From NCBI GenBank assembly GCA_023957125.1, contig JAMLHL010000004.1, positions 124,001 through 188,000 of the forward strand: DNA of 64,000 nucleotides, given 5' to 3'. Of this stretch, positions 34,693-42,932 are shown one piece after another. The notes under the pieces were generated by a model. The model worked only from the letters and a program-made list of their open reading frames with translations. It did not search any database and had not been told where the DNA came from. Within the stretch, counting starts at the first letter, position 1; each line of letters opens with the position of its first letter. The stretch comes from Chitinophagaceae bacterium (GTDB taxonomy: Bacteria; Bacteroidota; Bacteroidia; Chitinophagales; Chitinophagaceae). The translations under genes were made by a program, and so were the position numbers.

Positions 34693-35349
34693 CTATCTTT
34701 CCTTTTTTATTACAGGTCTTTCTCCTCCCCTGAGAACAATCAGCGAATCAATTTGGGGGGTTAGTGTGATATCCTCCTGTTTGACAACCTTCCGAATAGT
34801 ATTGATCAGGATAATAACGTCCATCCGGAAGGAAATATTTTCGACATATTTCACATCTAATTCAAGCCTTTCATCCCAGGGTAGATGATTACGGCCAGAT
34901 ACCTGAGCCAATCCCGTAATACCGGGTTTTGAAAGGTGCCTCTTTCGTTCTCTCTCGGCGTAATAAGGCAAAAACCTAACAGGGAGAGGCCGGGGTCCGA
35001 TAAATGACATATCACCTTTTATGATGTTTATGAGCTGGGGGAGTTCATCCAACGATGATTTTCTAATCCATTTTCCCAGCTTCGTCAACCGCAAATGGTC
35101 GGGCAACCTTACCCCTTCCTCATCGTACAGATCCTTCATAGATTTAAACTTGTAAATAGAAAACGGTTTTTCATTGTAGCCGATCCGTCGCTGTAAAAAA
35201 AAAGGATTACCCCGGTAATAAATCCATAAAAGAATCACCAATGTTATGAATACAGGCGACAATATCACGAATAATAAAAACGCGACTGTAAAGTCAGCTG
35301 CCGGCTTAATGATACGTCTGTACATACAATTGCTTATGAAATTGATCAA
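34693..35349 (-). CDS. Phosphoglycosyl transferase, PglC-like (first copy)
   Basis: The 218-residue protein is a monotopic phosphoglycosyl transferase. It has a single N-terminal membrane segment (FTVAFLLFVILSPVFITLVILL), then FFLQRRIGYNEKPFSIYKFKSM, the catalytic Asp-Glu in SSLDELPQLINIIKGDMSFI, GPRPLPVRFLPYY and PGITGLAQVSGR. These small PglC-type enzymes transfer a UDP-sugar 1-phosphate to undecaprenyl phosphate, starting glycan assembly at the inner membrane. PglC prefers 4-amino-4,6-dideoxy sugars, fitting the DegT and PglD genes. It overlaps the upstream acyltransferase by 4 bp. A second such enzyme is encoded at 38294-38905. Confidence 0.92.
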   Translation of the reverse strand: MINFISNCMYRRIIKPAADFTVAFLLFVILSPVFITLVILLWIYYRGNPFFLQRRIGYNEKPFSIYKFKSMKDLYDEEGVRLPDHLRLTKLGKWIRKSSLDELPQLINIIKGDMSFIGPRPLPVRFLPYYAERERKRHLSKPGITGLAQVSGRNHLPWDERLELDVKYVENISFRMDVIILINTIRKVVKQEDITLTPQIDSLIVLRGGERPVIKKER

Positions 35350-36014
35350 TATCTGATCGGGTCCGTAACTTTTTTATGGTACCTCGCAGGATTACCGATC
35401 CATAATTCTTCTTCCGGGATGTCGGATACCACCACCGAACCAATTCCAACCGCTGCATATCTTCCTATTTTTTGGCGGCCACGTATGGTGGCGTTAAACC
35501 CTATCCAAACCCCATCTTCTACGCTTACGTAGGAGCCGGTACAGGATGTCGCAGCAATAAAACAATGCTTACCTACTTGTGTGTCGTGGCCGATGTAAGC
35601 GTTGCTCATGATCAGAGACCCCAAACCGATTTTTGTACCATGCGATATGTTTGCATGAGGCATCACTACAACTCCCGGAGCAAGTTCAGCATCGGGCGCC
35701 ACATAAGCCATCGGGTGTACAAAAGTGTATAAACTATTTTCTGCGACCCCAAGATTATCAAATAATCGGATTCTTTGGGGTTGTCCTCCTATTTTATAAA
35801 TAGTAAATATAAACTTATAGCCCTCCCTTTCAAACGCCGGCGCGTCAGATAATCCACCCAACACCGAAAAACCATTAATCTCTTTTCCCGCCATGTCATC
35901 ATTAAGAATGCCGGCAAATGCTACATTATTTCCATGCGTTCTACGGGCTTGCACAATAGCATTACCAATTGAAACGGCCGGGCCCGGGCCTCCTACAACA
36001 ATAACCTTATCCAT
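35346..36014 (-). CDS. PglD-type sugar acyltransferase
   Basis: From the ATG at 36014 (MDKVIVVGGPGPAVSIGNA) the protein has 222 residues; an earlier frame start at 36080 adds a hydrophobic leader that other family members lack. It has the PglD Rossmann loop, then a hexapeptide beta-helix with AYIGHDTQVGKHCFIAA, where the His of GHD is the expected general base, and ends with VVSDIPEEELWIGNPARYH. It overlaps the PglC-like gene by 4 bp (ATGA), so the two are coupled. It may acylate the nucleotide sugar used by that transferase. Confidence 0.88.
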   Translation of the reverse strand: MDKVIVVGGPGPAVSIGNAIVQARRTHGNNVAFAGILNDDMAGKEINGFSVLGGLSDAPAFEREGYKFIFTIYKIGGQPQRIRLFDNLGVAENSLYTFVHPMAYVAPDAELAPGVVVMPHANISHGTKIGLGSLIMSNAYIGHDTQVGKHCFIAATSCTGSYVSVEDGVWIGFNATIRGRQKIGRYAAVGIGSVVVSDIPEEELWIGNPARYHKKVTDPIRY

Positions 36015-36113
36015 AAAACAAAACGGGTCGAAAATGGGTTGAAACTGAATAAAGTTAATATAAAAAATGCATATTGTCAAAGGGTGTATTTAAATTTGTC
36101 TCACCCTGTCAAA

Positions 36114-37082
36114 CTAATATCCCTTCTCGTAATTTACAACATTCCCCGGTTCTTCACCTTTTCCCAGACTAACAAGATTATGCATCGCATCTTCAATATT
36201 AGGATTCCCACCCGAGATATTTGTCGCCCGGTAAGGGGACAATACGACATTATCGAATTTTGACAGTTGCTTTTGGGCGTCCGTTTGCCGGGGATACCAG
36301 TTATCTATTGCAATCCCGCCAATGATCCGCTTCTCCAGGGCTTCGGTCAAGGCTTCAAAATCAATGATCTCTCCTCTCGAAATATTAATCCACATACTAC
36401 CGGTTCGCGACATTTGAAACCGCTCTTTATCTATCAGTCCCTTTGTTGCCGCGGTAAGCGGACAGGCAATAAAAATCACATCCACTTCCCTAATCAACTC
36501 CTCCAATGTTACATTTTCGCCTCCCATAAGTTCCTGTTCAGGTTTTGGAGTAGCGGCATTTATGTAAAATTGAGACGTATAGGGGTGCAGCAACCGGTGA
36601 ATACACTTGCCTATATGTCCATATCCAATAATTCCGATTCGTTTTTCCAAAAGCGTTCCGGAGCTAAAATCCAAACCGGGCATATTACTTTGTACAAGCT
36701 GACCATCGTTGGCACGTAATAAACGGTCAAAAAAAGCGATTTTTTTAACCAGGCAATGCAGCATGGCAACCGCAAATTCCGCAACGTATTTTGAATGTGC
36801 CTGCGTTTTATAAATTTTCACCCCTTTATCCCGGAATAATTTCAGGTTCAATTTATCAACTCCGGTTCCGGCCAATTGAAAAACTTCCAGCACTTCCGCA
36901 GCGTCTATAACGGCATCTGGTAAAAACGAACCAAAACACACCTCAGTTTCCCTGATTTTCTCTTTCAGATAAGCCGGATCAAAAGAACCGGCGAAATCAA
37001 TTTCAAAATAGGTTGACAACATTTCAACAAACTTCGCCTTCGTTTCTCCCGGCATCTTTTGTAAAACCAGTAATCTTTTCAT
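36114..37082 (-). CDS. D-2-hydroxyacid dehydrogenase-like protein with altered active site
   Basis: A 322-residue member of the D-isomer 2-hydroxyacid dehydrogenase family. It has the substrate-domain loop QLAGTGVDKLN (about residues 69-79), the NAD loop GIIGYGHIGKCIHRLL (about 150-165) and the active-site Arg236 in WINISRGEII. The catalytic His, normally in a TPHxAG motif, is replaced by Tyr284 (VVLSPYRATNISG), and the Glu block (DVFxxEP type) reads AIDNWYPRQT. It therefore may be an inactive relative or catalyse another reaction. It overlaps the aminotransferase gene by 1 bp. Confidence 0.83.
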   Translation of the reverse strand: MKRLLVLQKMPGETKAKFVEMLSTYFEIDFAGSFDPAYLKEKIRETEVCFGSFLPDAVIDAAEVLEVFQLAGTGVDKLNLKLFRDKGVKIYKTQAHSKYVAEFAVAMLHCLVKKIAFFDRLLRANDGQLVQSNMPGLDFSSGTLLEKRIGIIGYGHIGKCIHRLLHPYTSQFYINAATPKPEQELMGGENVTLEELIREVDVIFIACPLTAATKGLIDKERFQMSRTGSMWINISRGEIIDFEALTEALEKRIIGGIAIDNWYPRQTDAQKQLSKFDNVVLSPYRATNISGGNPNIEDAMHNLVSLGKGEEPGNVVNYEKGY

Positions 37083-38233
37083 TACAATACAAAATTTCTG
37101 ATTCCTTCTATACCCAACCTTATTTCCTCTTCCTTTCCTGCAAAAGAAATTCTCACATAATCGTCCCAGTTAGCTCCAAAGGCAATGCCCGGAGTAACCG
37201 CAACATTTTGTTTTTCCAATAAAAGTGTGGCAAAGTCATCAGACTTCAATCCTTTAGCGGATATATTAACGAAACAAAAAAGTCCGCCCTGAGGTTTGAC
37301 TACCTGCAAGCCGGCAGCGTTCAACTCATCGGTTATATGCTCTGCCATCCGCCGGAGATGATCATTATAATCCACCAGGAAACTCCTGTCTATATCATAC
37401 ACTCCTTCAAGTCCTTTTTGGACAAATGAAGTTACATTTGTATTCATGTGCTGAACCAGCGTACCGATATTCCTGCGTTGATCTTTGGGCACCGTCATGT
37501 AACCGATCCTCCAGCCCGTCATCCCGAACGCTTTGCTAAAGCCGTTTATCGTAAACACGCTCTCAGCCACTTCCTTATATGCACCGGGACTGACCATCGG
37601 AACATTTCCGAAATTCAGATACTCATATATCTCATCCGATATCAGATATATTTTACTATCCTTCACAAGACCAATTAACAGATCGTATTCTGCCCTCGAA
37701 AAAACCTTACCTGTAGGATTATTGGGTGAATTAAGAATAATACATTTCGTTTTGGCAGAAACAGCCGACTTCAATGCTTCAAAATCCAGGGAAAAATCAC
37801 CAGGGCTTAAATCAATATTTTTAATGACCGCCTTTGGTTCGGCAATCTTTACCTGGGGAATATAACTCACATAGCAGGGGCTGATATTGATTACCTCATC
37901 TCCTGGCTGGAGAACGGCCATCAACGCAATGATAAGCGCCTGTTTTGCTCCGAATGTGATACAGATATCGTCTTTTTCACATAAAATATCATTTTCTTTC
38001 TGCAATTTATTGGCAATATGAAGCCGGAGGCTATCAAGCCCCATGCTATTCCCATATTTATTAAAGCCCGCTTTCGCAGCTTCATAGACCTTGTCAATTA
38101 ATAGGGAAGGAGGATTAAAATCGGGCTCACCCAGGCCAAGTGAATATATGGTTTCCCCCCCGGCAACCTTTTCCCTTGCCTTTTGACTGAATTTTAAAGT
38201 AGCTGAGGGTTGCACCTCCTTTGAAATAAACAT
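37082..38233 (-). CDS. Class I/II PLP aminotransferase
   Basis: The 383-residue protein is an aspartate-aminotransferase-fold enzyme. SLGLGEPDFNPP is at residues 31-42, the PLP-contacting LNSPNNPTGKVF near 168, LISDEIYEYL near 198 with the pyridine-binding Asp, Schiff-base Lys234 in NGFSKAFGMTGWRIGY, and the C-terminal Arg in YVRISFAGKEEEI. It transfers an amino group between an amino acid and a 2-oxo acid. Its place in the operon, overlapping the dehydrogenase-like gene, suggests it makes or consumes an amino or keto acid for glycan decoration instead of general metabolism; the exact acid cannot be read. Confidence 0.9.
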   Translation of the reverse strand: MFISKEVQPSATLKFSQKAREKVAGGETIYSLGLGEPDFNPPSLLIDKVYEAAKAGFNKYGNSMGLDSLRLHIANKLQKENDILCEKDDICITFGAKQALIIALMAVLQPGDEVINISPCYVSYIPQVKIAEPKAVIKNIDLSPGDFSLDFEALKSAVSAKTKCIILNSPNNPTGKVFSRAEYDLLIGLVKDSKIYLISDEIYEYLNFGNVPMVSPGAYKEVAESVFTINGFSKAFGMTGWRIGYMTVPKDQRRNIGTLVQHMNTNVTSFVQKGLEGVYDIDRSFLVDYNDHLRRMAEHITDELNAAGLQVVKPQGGLFCFVNISAKGLKSDDFATLLLEKQNVAVTPGIAFGANWDDYVRISFAGKEEEIRLGIEGIRNFVL

Positions 38234-38293
38234 ACCTAAAATAAAATTGGAATATTGATACAGAATAGAATAGAAACAATAAATACCAATTGG

Positions 38294-38905
38294 CTAGTTC
38301 CTTGCCGAACCCGTAAATCGCTCCATGGTTATCTTATCTCCCTTATTAACTCCTTCCCTTTTTATAACACTCATTACGGTGAGTAAAATGATTTTACAAT
38401 CCAGGAGAAAAGAAATATGATCTGCATACCATACATCGTATTCAAATTTCTGTTCCCAACTGATGGCATTTCGTCCATTTACCTGAGCCCAACCCGTAAT
38501 ACCCGGCCTGATCTCGTGACGCCTTTTCTGGGTTTCATTATACAAGGGTAAGTATATTACCAGCAAAGGTCGCGGGCCGACCAGGCTCATATCTCCTTTG
38601 ATTACATTCAGCAACTGTGGAATTTCGTCAATCGAGGTCTTTCGAACAAAACGTCCAATCCTTGTAACCCGCAAATAATCCGGTAGTAATTTCCCATCCT
38701 TATCCTTCTCATCGGTCATCGTTTTAAACTTAATAATACGGAAGATCCGCTCATTTTTGCCTGGTCTTTTTTGAAAGAAAAAGGGCTTCCCCTTATTCAC
38801 AATAGAAAGCAGGATGGTTACCAACAGGAATATGGGAGAAAGTGCGATAAAAACCAGCGTAGCAACGAATAAATCAATAACTCTTTTGACAAATACACGG
38901 TACAT
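38294..38905 (-). CDS. Phosphoglycosyl transferase, PglC-like (second copy)
   Basis: A 203-residue monotopic phosphoglycosyl transferase related to the one at 34693-35349. It has an N-terminal re-entrant membrane segment (LFVATLVFIALSPIFLLVTILL), FFFQKRPGKNERIFRIIKFKTM, the catalytic pair in TSIDEIPQLLNVIKGDMSLV, GPRPLLVIYLPLY and GITGWAQVNGRNA. Both copies keep all catalytic residues, so two initiating sugars or two glycans may be started from the same region. A leftward transcript continues into the aminotransferase gene after 60 bp. Confidence 0.92.
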   Translation of the reverse strand: MYRVFVKRVIDLFVATLVFIALSPIFLLVTILLSIVNKGKPFFFQKRPGKNERIFRIIKFKTMTDEKDKDGKLLPDYLRVTRIGRFVRKTSIDEIPQLLNVIKGDMSLVGPRPLLVIYLPLYNETQKRRHEIRPGITGWAQVNGRNAISWEQKFEYDVWYADHISFLLDCKIILLTVMSVIKREGVNKGDKITMERFTGSARN

Positions 38906-38983
38906 ATTGAAAGGATCAATTTAAAGTATTCGGAAACAGTGTTCTGGCCCGGAGATCGGCAGGACAGTTATGTTGTCAAAAGA

Positions 38984-40009
38984 TCAATAATAAAGGATGG
39001 TTCCACCCCAGGAATACCCAACGCCAAAACCGGCAATAAGCACCTTGGATCCGGCTTTTATTTTTCCCTCCAGCAAAGCGTGTTTCATGGCAATAGGGAT
39101 AGTGGAAGAAACCGTATTTCCACTATATTCCATCGAAATAAAAAAACGTTCCGGGGGTATTTTAATCTTCTTACGGAGATATTCCAGCATAAATTTGTTG
39201 GCCTGGTGAAAAATAAACAAATCAATATCGTCCTGCTGCAATTGGTTTTTTTTGAGAATATTCCTAACGAGACCGGGTACCGACTCCAGGGTAAAATTGA
39301 ATATTTCAGTACCATTCATGAAAAGATAATTGTCGTTAAAAGGATTTCTTTCGTTATCTTCCATTAGGGACTGATCCGCTGTTTTGGGAAATCGTAAAGC
39401 ACCGTTTTTTACAATAAGATTCCCCGCGCCCGCACCATCCGTACCGTGTATCATCGGGCCAATCCCGGCCCCCTTATTAGCAGATGACACCAACACTGCC
39501 GCCGCTCCATCGCCGAAGATAGACCTGTTGCCTTTATCAGAAGGATGCAAAAACCGGCTGTAGGTTTCCGCGGTAATCAACAGCACCTTGTTCACATCGC
39601 CCGAAGCGATGAGCCCTTTGGCAAGTCCGATTCCATAAACAAATCCCGAGCAACCCTGGTTGACGTCTATAGCTCCGGCAGATGTAGGCAATTGTAGTCG
39701 CTCATGCACAAGGCAGGCAGTTGTAGGAAGGAAATGATCCGGGCTCTGCGTACACAAAATCAGGTACTCAATATCTGCAGGGCGGATCTTATTTTTCTCA
39801 AAAAGTTGCCGTGCAGCAGCCACTGCCAGGTCGGACGTAAACTCGTCCGGGGCTGCTATGCTCCTGGAGGAAATACCCACCTTTTCCATGATCTTATCCA
39901 CACTCCATTCAGGAAAAGCAATATGGAGTTGCTCGTTGGTCAGCTTCGTGGAAGGAAGATAATATTCGATGACCGAAATACGCGCCAATGAATGATCCGG
40001 GGACATCAA
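38984..40009 (-). CDS. 3-oxoacyl-ACP synthase III-like (KAS III) enzyme A
   Basis: A 341-residue thiolase-fold enzyme of the FabH type with an intact catalytic triad: Cys120 in DVNQGCSGFVYG, His268 in FIFHQANKF and Asn298 in YSGNTVSSTIP. LCTQSPDHFLPTTA is also typical. KAS III enzymes condense an acyl-CoA or acyl-ACP with malonyl-ACP. It is adjacent to a second, clearly different KAS III (12-bp gap), an SDR and an ACP, so it belongs to a dedicated acyl-building set instead of housekeeping fatty-acid initiation. Proposed role: one of two chain-extension steps for a short acyl group placed on the glycan. Confidence 0.9.
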   Translation of the reverse strand: MMSPDHSLARISVIEYYLPSTKLTNEQLHIAFPEWSVDKIMEKVGISSRSIAAPDEFTSDLAVAAARQLFEKNKIRPADIEYLILCTQSPDHFLPTTACLVHERLQLPTSAGAIDVNQGCSGFVYGIGLAKGLIASGDVNKVLLITAETYSRFLHPSDKGNRSIFGDGAAAVLVSSANKGAGIGPMIHGTDGAGAGNLIVKNGALRFPKTADQSLMEDNERNPFNDNYLFMNGTEIFNFTLESVPGLVRNILKKNQLQQDDIDLFIFHQANKFMLEYLRKKIKIPPERFFISMEYSGNTVSSTIPIAMKHALLEGKIKAGSKVLIAGFGVGYSWGGTILYY

Positions 40010-40021
40010 TTGAGCAATGAT

Positions 40022-41080
40022 TTATATTTCTATTAATTCGGGAACGATTAAAGGATCACAAACGACATACGCCGTGCCCCATGACAACCCCACACCAAAG
40101 CCACATAACAACAATTTGTTTTGTTTTGTCTGTAACTCCGTCCTGATTTGTTTAACCATGGTCAGCGGGATGGATGCGGAACTGGTGTTGCCGAAATGTT
40201 TCAGCGAATAGGGTACTTTATTTTCGGGAAGATTTAATTTCTTTCTGATTTTTTCATTCATCATTTTATTAGCCTGGTGAAACACCGCGAAATCAATATC
40301 ATCATTGGAAATACCAAGATGCTCCATCAGCTTTTTACAGGTTTTGGGAGCTTCCGTAATGCCGAAAGAAAAAACGTCAAATCCATCTAAATGTAAGCTG
40401 TTGGGTGTTCTTATCAATCCTTCGGCGCTGGTATATTCTGCGAGCGACTGCGTTGAAAAGCGATTGCGGAATCCCCCTTCCGGTACAATAATGGCTTTAT
40501 AACCGGCGCCGTCTGTGGCAAGATGAAAATTGCCCCCCCCGGCCCCTTCGTCGTATTCCAGCAAGGTTGCCGCCCCGGCATCGCCGAACAACATACCGCT
40601 GCTTTTATCCCTGGGATACGGAATTTTAGAAGCGGTATCTCCCACCAGTAGAAGCCCTTTCCTGATTTGACCTGATGAGAGATAGGAGGCCACAAGGTTC
40701 AAGCCATAGATATAACCGCTGCAGCCTAAAGGTACATCAAACGCAAGTATTTCTTTGCTGAGTTGTAACCTGTCCTGAATAATGCACGCAGTATTTGGCA
40801 GGAAATAATAATCCGGCGACTGCGATACAAAAACCAGGATTCCGATATCATCTCTATCTATACCCGACTCTTTCAAAAGCCTCTCCGCCGCAGCGACACA
40901 CAAATCGGAACTGCATATGTCCTCTCCGGACGTTCTCAGTTCTTCCACCCCAACATTTTGAACGAAAGACTTGATATCATTGGGGGAGAAATAGGAATTA
41001 TCCATATTTTTCACCACCCGTTTGGGTACACATGCGCTTATACCCTTTATAACAACGTTTTTATTATGTAATAAAGCCAT
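40022..41080 (-). CDS. 3-oxoacyl-ACP synthase III-like (KAS III) enzyme B
   Basis: The 352-residue protein is a second KAS III with the same residue positions as its neighbour: Cys120 (DVPLGCSGYIYG), His268 (AVFHQANKMM) and Asn298 (HFGNTSSASIP). FVSQSPDYYFLPNTA is conserved. The two share fold and motifs but differ clearly along their length, which suggests different acyl primers instead of a recent duplication. It starts 10 bp after the SDR stop codon. With the ACP and SDR it could build acetoacetyl- and then longer 3-oxoacyl-ACP. Confidence 0.9.
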   Translation of the reverse strand: MALLHNKNVVIKGISACVPKRVVKNMDNSYFSPNDIKSFVQNVGVEELRTSGEDICSSDLCVAAAERLLKESGIDRDDIGILVFVSQSPDYYFLPNTACIIQDRLQLSKEILAFDVPLGCSGYIYGLNLVASYLSSGQIRKGLLLVGDTASKIPYPRDKSSGMLFGDAGAATLLEYDEGAGGGNFHLATDGAGYKAIIVPEGGFRNRFSTQSLAEYTSAEGLIRTPNSLHLDGFDVFSFGITEAPKTCKKLMEHLGISNDDIDFAVFHQANKMMNEKIRKKLNLPENKVPYSLKHFGNTSSASIPLTMVKQIRTELQTKQNKLLLCGFGVGLSWGTAYVVCDPLIVPELIEI

Positions 41081-41089
41081 GATGATTAG

Positions 41090-41860
41090 TTAGTCCAAAA
41101 GACTATATCTGCCGCCATCAAGTGTAAGAGAACGGCCGGTCATCCACTTTGACGCATCCGATAATAAAAAAACAGCCGCATTGGCAACGTCCTCAGGAGT
41201 GCCATAACCGAGCGGATATTGCCGTTTGTCCTGCTCAACCGTTTCCTTCGAAAGTATATCCTCCATCTCCGAAGCCATCGCCGTTTGTACCATGCCCGGC
41301 TCGATGGTGTTTACCCTGATCTTTTGCAAAGAAAGCTCGTTGGCCATCACCCTGCCTGCTGCCGACATGGCTCCCTTGCTTCCGGTATAAAGCAGGGAAG
41401 ACTTCGTGCCGATTTGTTGCGCAACTGAAGAAATCAATACAATGGAAGAATACGTATTTTTGACAATTTTTTTTTGACGAACCAGTTGCGCCAGCAACAG
41501 CACCATGGAAAAGTAATTAATGTTCATTATCTCTTCCAGTTGCTGCCTTTTAATAAATTTGAGTGGAACTAATTTTGATATCCCGGCAGCGTATACAAGT
41601 CCGTTTATTTCGGGCACGGCAGCAGTAACTTTTTCAATTCCGGCATCCAGGGATAGGTCCGCTTCAATAAAAGACGCGCGGTTCCGGCCCAATTCCCTTA
41701 CCATGTTATCCAAAAGTTCTGATCTCCGTGCTGTTCCGGTTACCTTTCCACCTGAGGCTGCAATAGCCCGGCAAATACTCAATCCAATTCCCGAGGAAGC
41801 ACCCGTAACGAGGATATGCTTCCCTTCGAGAGAAAAAGGAGTTTTATTTGTCATTTCCAA
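41090..41860 (-). CDS. SDR family 3-oxoacyl-ACP reductase-like protein
   Basis: A 256-residue classical SDR resembling FabG. It has VTGASSGIG at about residues 18-26, the Arg-rich GTARRSEL after the second strand (favouring NADPH), VYAAGIS in place of the usual NNAG, catalytic Ser in VLISSVAQ, YTGSKGA with Tyr and Lys, and the terminal WMTGRSLTLDGGRYSLLD. Between the ACP and two KAS III genes, its likely role is reduction of a 3-oxoacyl-ACP to a 3-hydroxyacyl-ACP. The substitution of NNAG is a small oddity. Sugar reduction is an alternative. Confidence 0.88.
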   Translation of the reverse strand: MEMTNKTPFSLEGKHILVTGASSGIGLSICRAIAASGGKVTGTARRSELLDNMVRELGRNRASFIEADLSLDAGIEKVTAAVPEINGLVYAAGISKLVPLKFIKRQQLEEIMNINYFSMVLLLAQLVRQKKIVKNTYSSIVLISSVAQQIGTKSSLLYTGSKGAMSAAGRVMANELSLQKIRVNTIEPGMVQTAMASEMEDILSKETVEQDKRQYPLGYGTPEDVANAAVFLLSDASKWMTGRSLTLDGGRYSLLD

Positions 41861-41882
41861 TAAATTATCCGAAAACCGACTT

Positions 41883-42113
41883 TTATGACCTGGAATTTAG
41901 CCGGTCATACAACTCTCCTATCGTGTTTGCCTCCCTGAGATCGGCCCCGGTAATTTTTTTGTTATAATTTTCGTCCACCATGGCAATCACCATCAACGCC
42001 ACCATTGAACTCCATTCTTCCAGGTCCTTAAATTTAGTGTCCGTTGTAATACTAGAAGGATCAACGTCATCAAACTGTTCTGCGAAAGATTGTAAAAATT
42101 GATTTTTATCCAT
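41883..42113 (-). CDS. Acyl carrier protein
   Basis: The 76-residue acidic protein has the size and helix pattern of an ACP. The likely phosphopantetheine attachment is Ser36 in DLEEWSSMVAL, in the place of the family DSL motif, followed by a hydrophobic recognition helix. It differs from housekeeping AcpP (which would read GADSLDTVEL), so it is a dedicated carrier. It lies between the SDR and a PglD-type acyltransferase, which could take the acyl chain directly from this ACP. PglD-like enzymes using ACP donors are not the rule, so this is inferred. Confidence 0.87.
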   Translation of the reverse strand: MDKNQFLQSFAEQFDDVDPSSITTDTKFKDLEEWSSMVALMVIAMVDENYNKKITGADLREANTIGELYDRLNSRS

Positions 42114-42186
42114 AAAAATTAGCTTAGATATTTTTAAAGGGCGCGTATGCTATTGCTTAGCTGATAGTCTATAAATATTTAGAAAA

Positions 42187-42840
42187 TCAGGTGAGACGCT
42201 CTACGCCCGTTGACATTGCGGGTACTCCCATATAATGCCCGTTATCTTTAACACTTTTAAACAACACAGCCATGGGCGCAATGACATTGTCATTTCCCAC
42301 TTTTTTATATTGGATAATCCCGGAATTCATACCAAAATCATTCCGGTCTCCGATAGTCACTCCTCCCGAAATCAAAGTTGAAGTAGCAAAAGTATTATAA
42401 TTACCGATAACTGTATCATGCCCCACCCTCACCCCGGCGTTAAAAACGTTAAAATTGCCAATAATATTACCTGCAGAAAGGGACGAAAAGAGCTGAACAA
42501 TATTACCTTCTCCGATATTAAGCGATTCAAAGTGAATAAACTGGCAGGAAGGGTGGAAAATATTGGGGAATTTCAATTTATCGGAACGAAGTTGCCTGAG
42601 GATAGATAAGATATTGGAGGATTTACCGGCGGCAATGATTACATTCGTTTCTTCATCAATCTTGTCCAGATCACTTAAATTACCGAGCACCTTGTGATCC
42701 ATAAAAAACCTGCCTTTAGCTACCCTGTCGTCAAAAAAGCCAATGAATTCCCATGTAGGCGCTGCTTTGTTAATATCCATTACGGTCAAAAATACCTCCT
42801 TTGAAAAGCCTCCTGCTCCTGCAATTGCTAAACGCTGCAT
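42187..42840 (-). CDS. PglD-type sugar acyltransferase
   Basis: A 217-residue protein with the PglD Rossmann start (MQRLAIAGAGGFSKEVFLTV), a GFFDDRVAKG segment, and a beta-helix containing GVRVGHDTVIGNYNTFA with the family His. The ending MGVPAMSTGV is an atypical version of the GVPAK motif. This is the third PglD-like protein of the operon and the one closest to the ACP (73 bp upstream of it). It is the best candidate to accept the ACP-bound acyl chain made by the neighbouring KAS III and SDR enzymes. Confidence 0.88.
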   Translation of the reverse strand: MQRLAIAGAGGFSKEVFLTVMDINKAAPTWEFIGFFDDRVAKGRFFMDHKVLGNLSDLDKIDEETNVIIAAGKSSNILSILRQLRSDKLKFPNIFHPSCQFIHFESLNIGEGNIVQLFSSLSAGNIIGNFNVFNAGVRVGHDTVIGNYNTFATSTLISGGVTIGDRNDFGMNSGIIQYKKVGNDNVIAPMAVLFKSVKDNGHYMGVPAMSTGVERLT

Positions 42841-42932
42841 CTTTAGTTTCCGCTAATTTTTTGATAAAAAATGTTAAAGAATTCTGTACGGTAATACCAA
42901 GCGATTATTTAAAGTTAATCAAAGCACCAACA

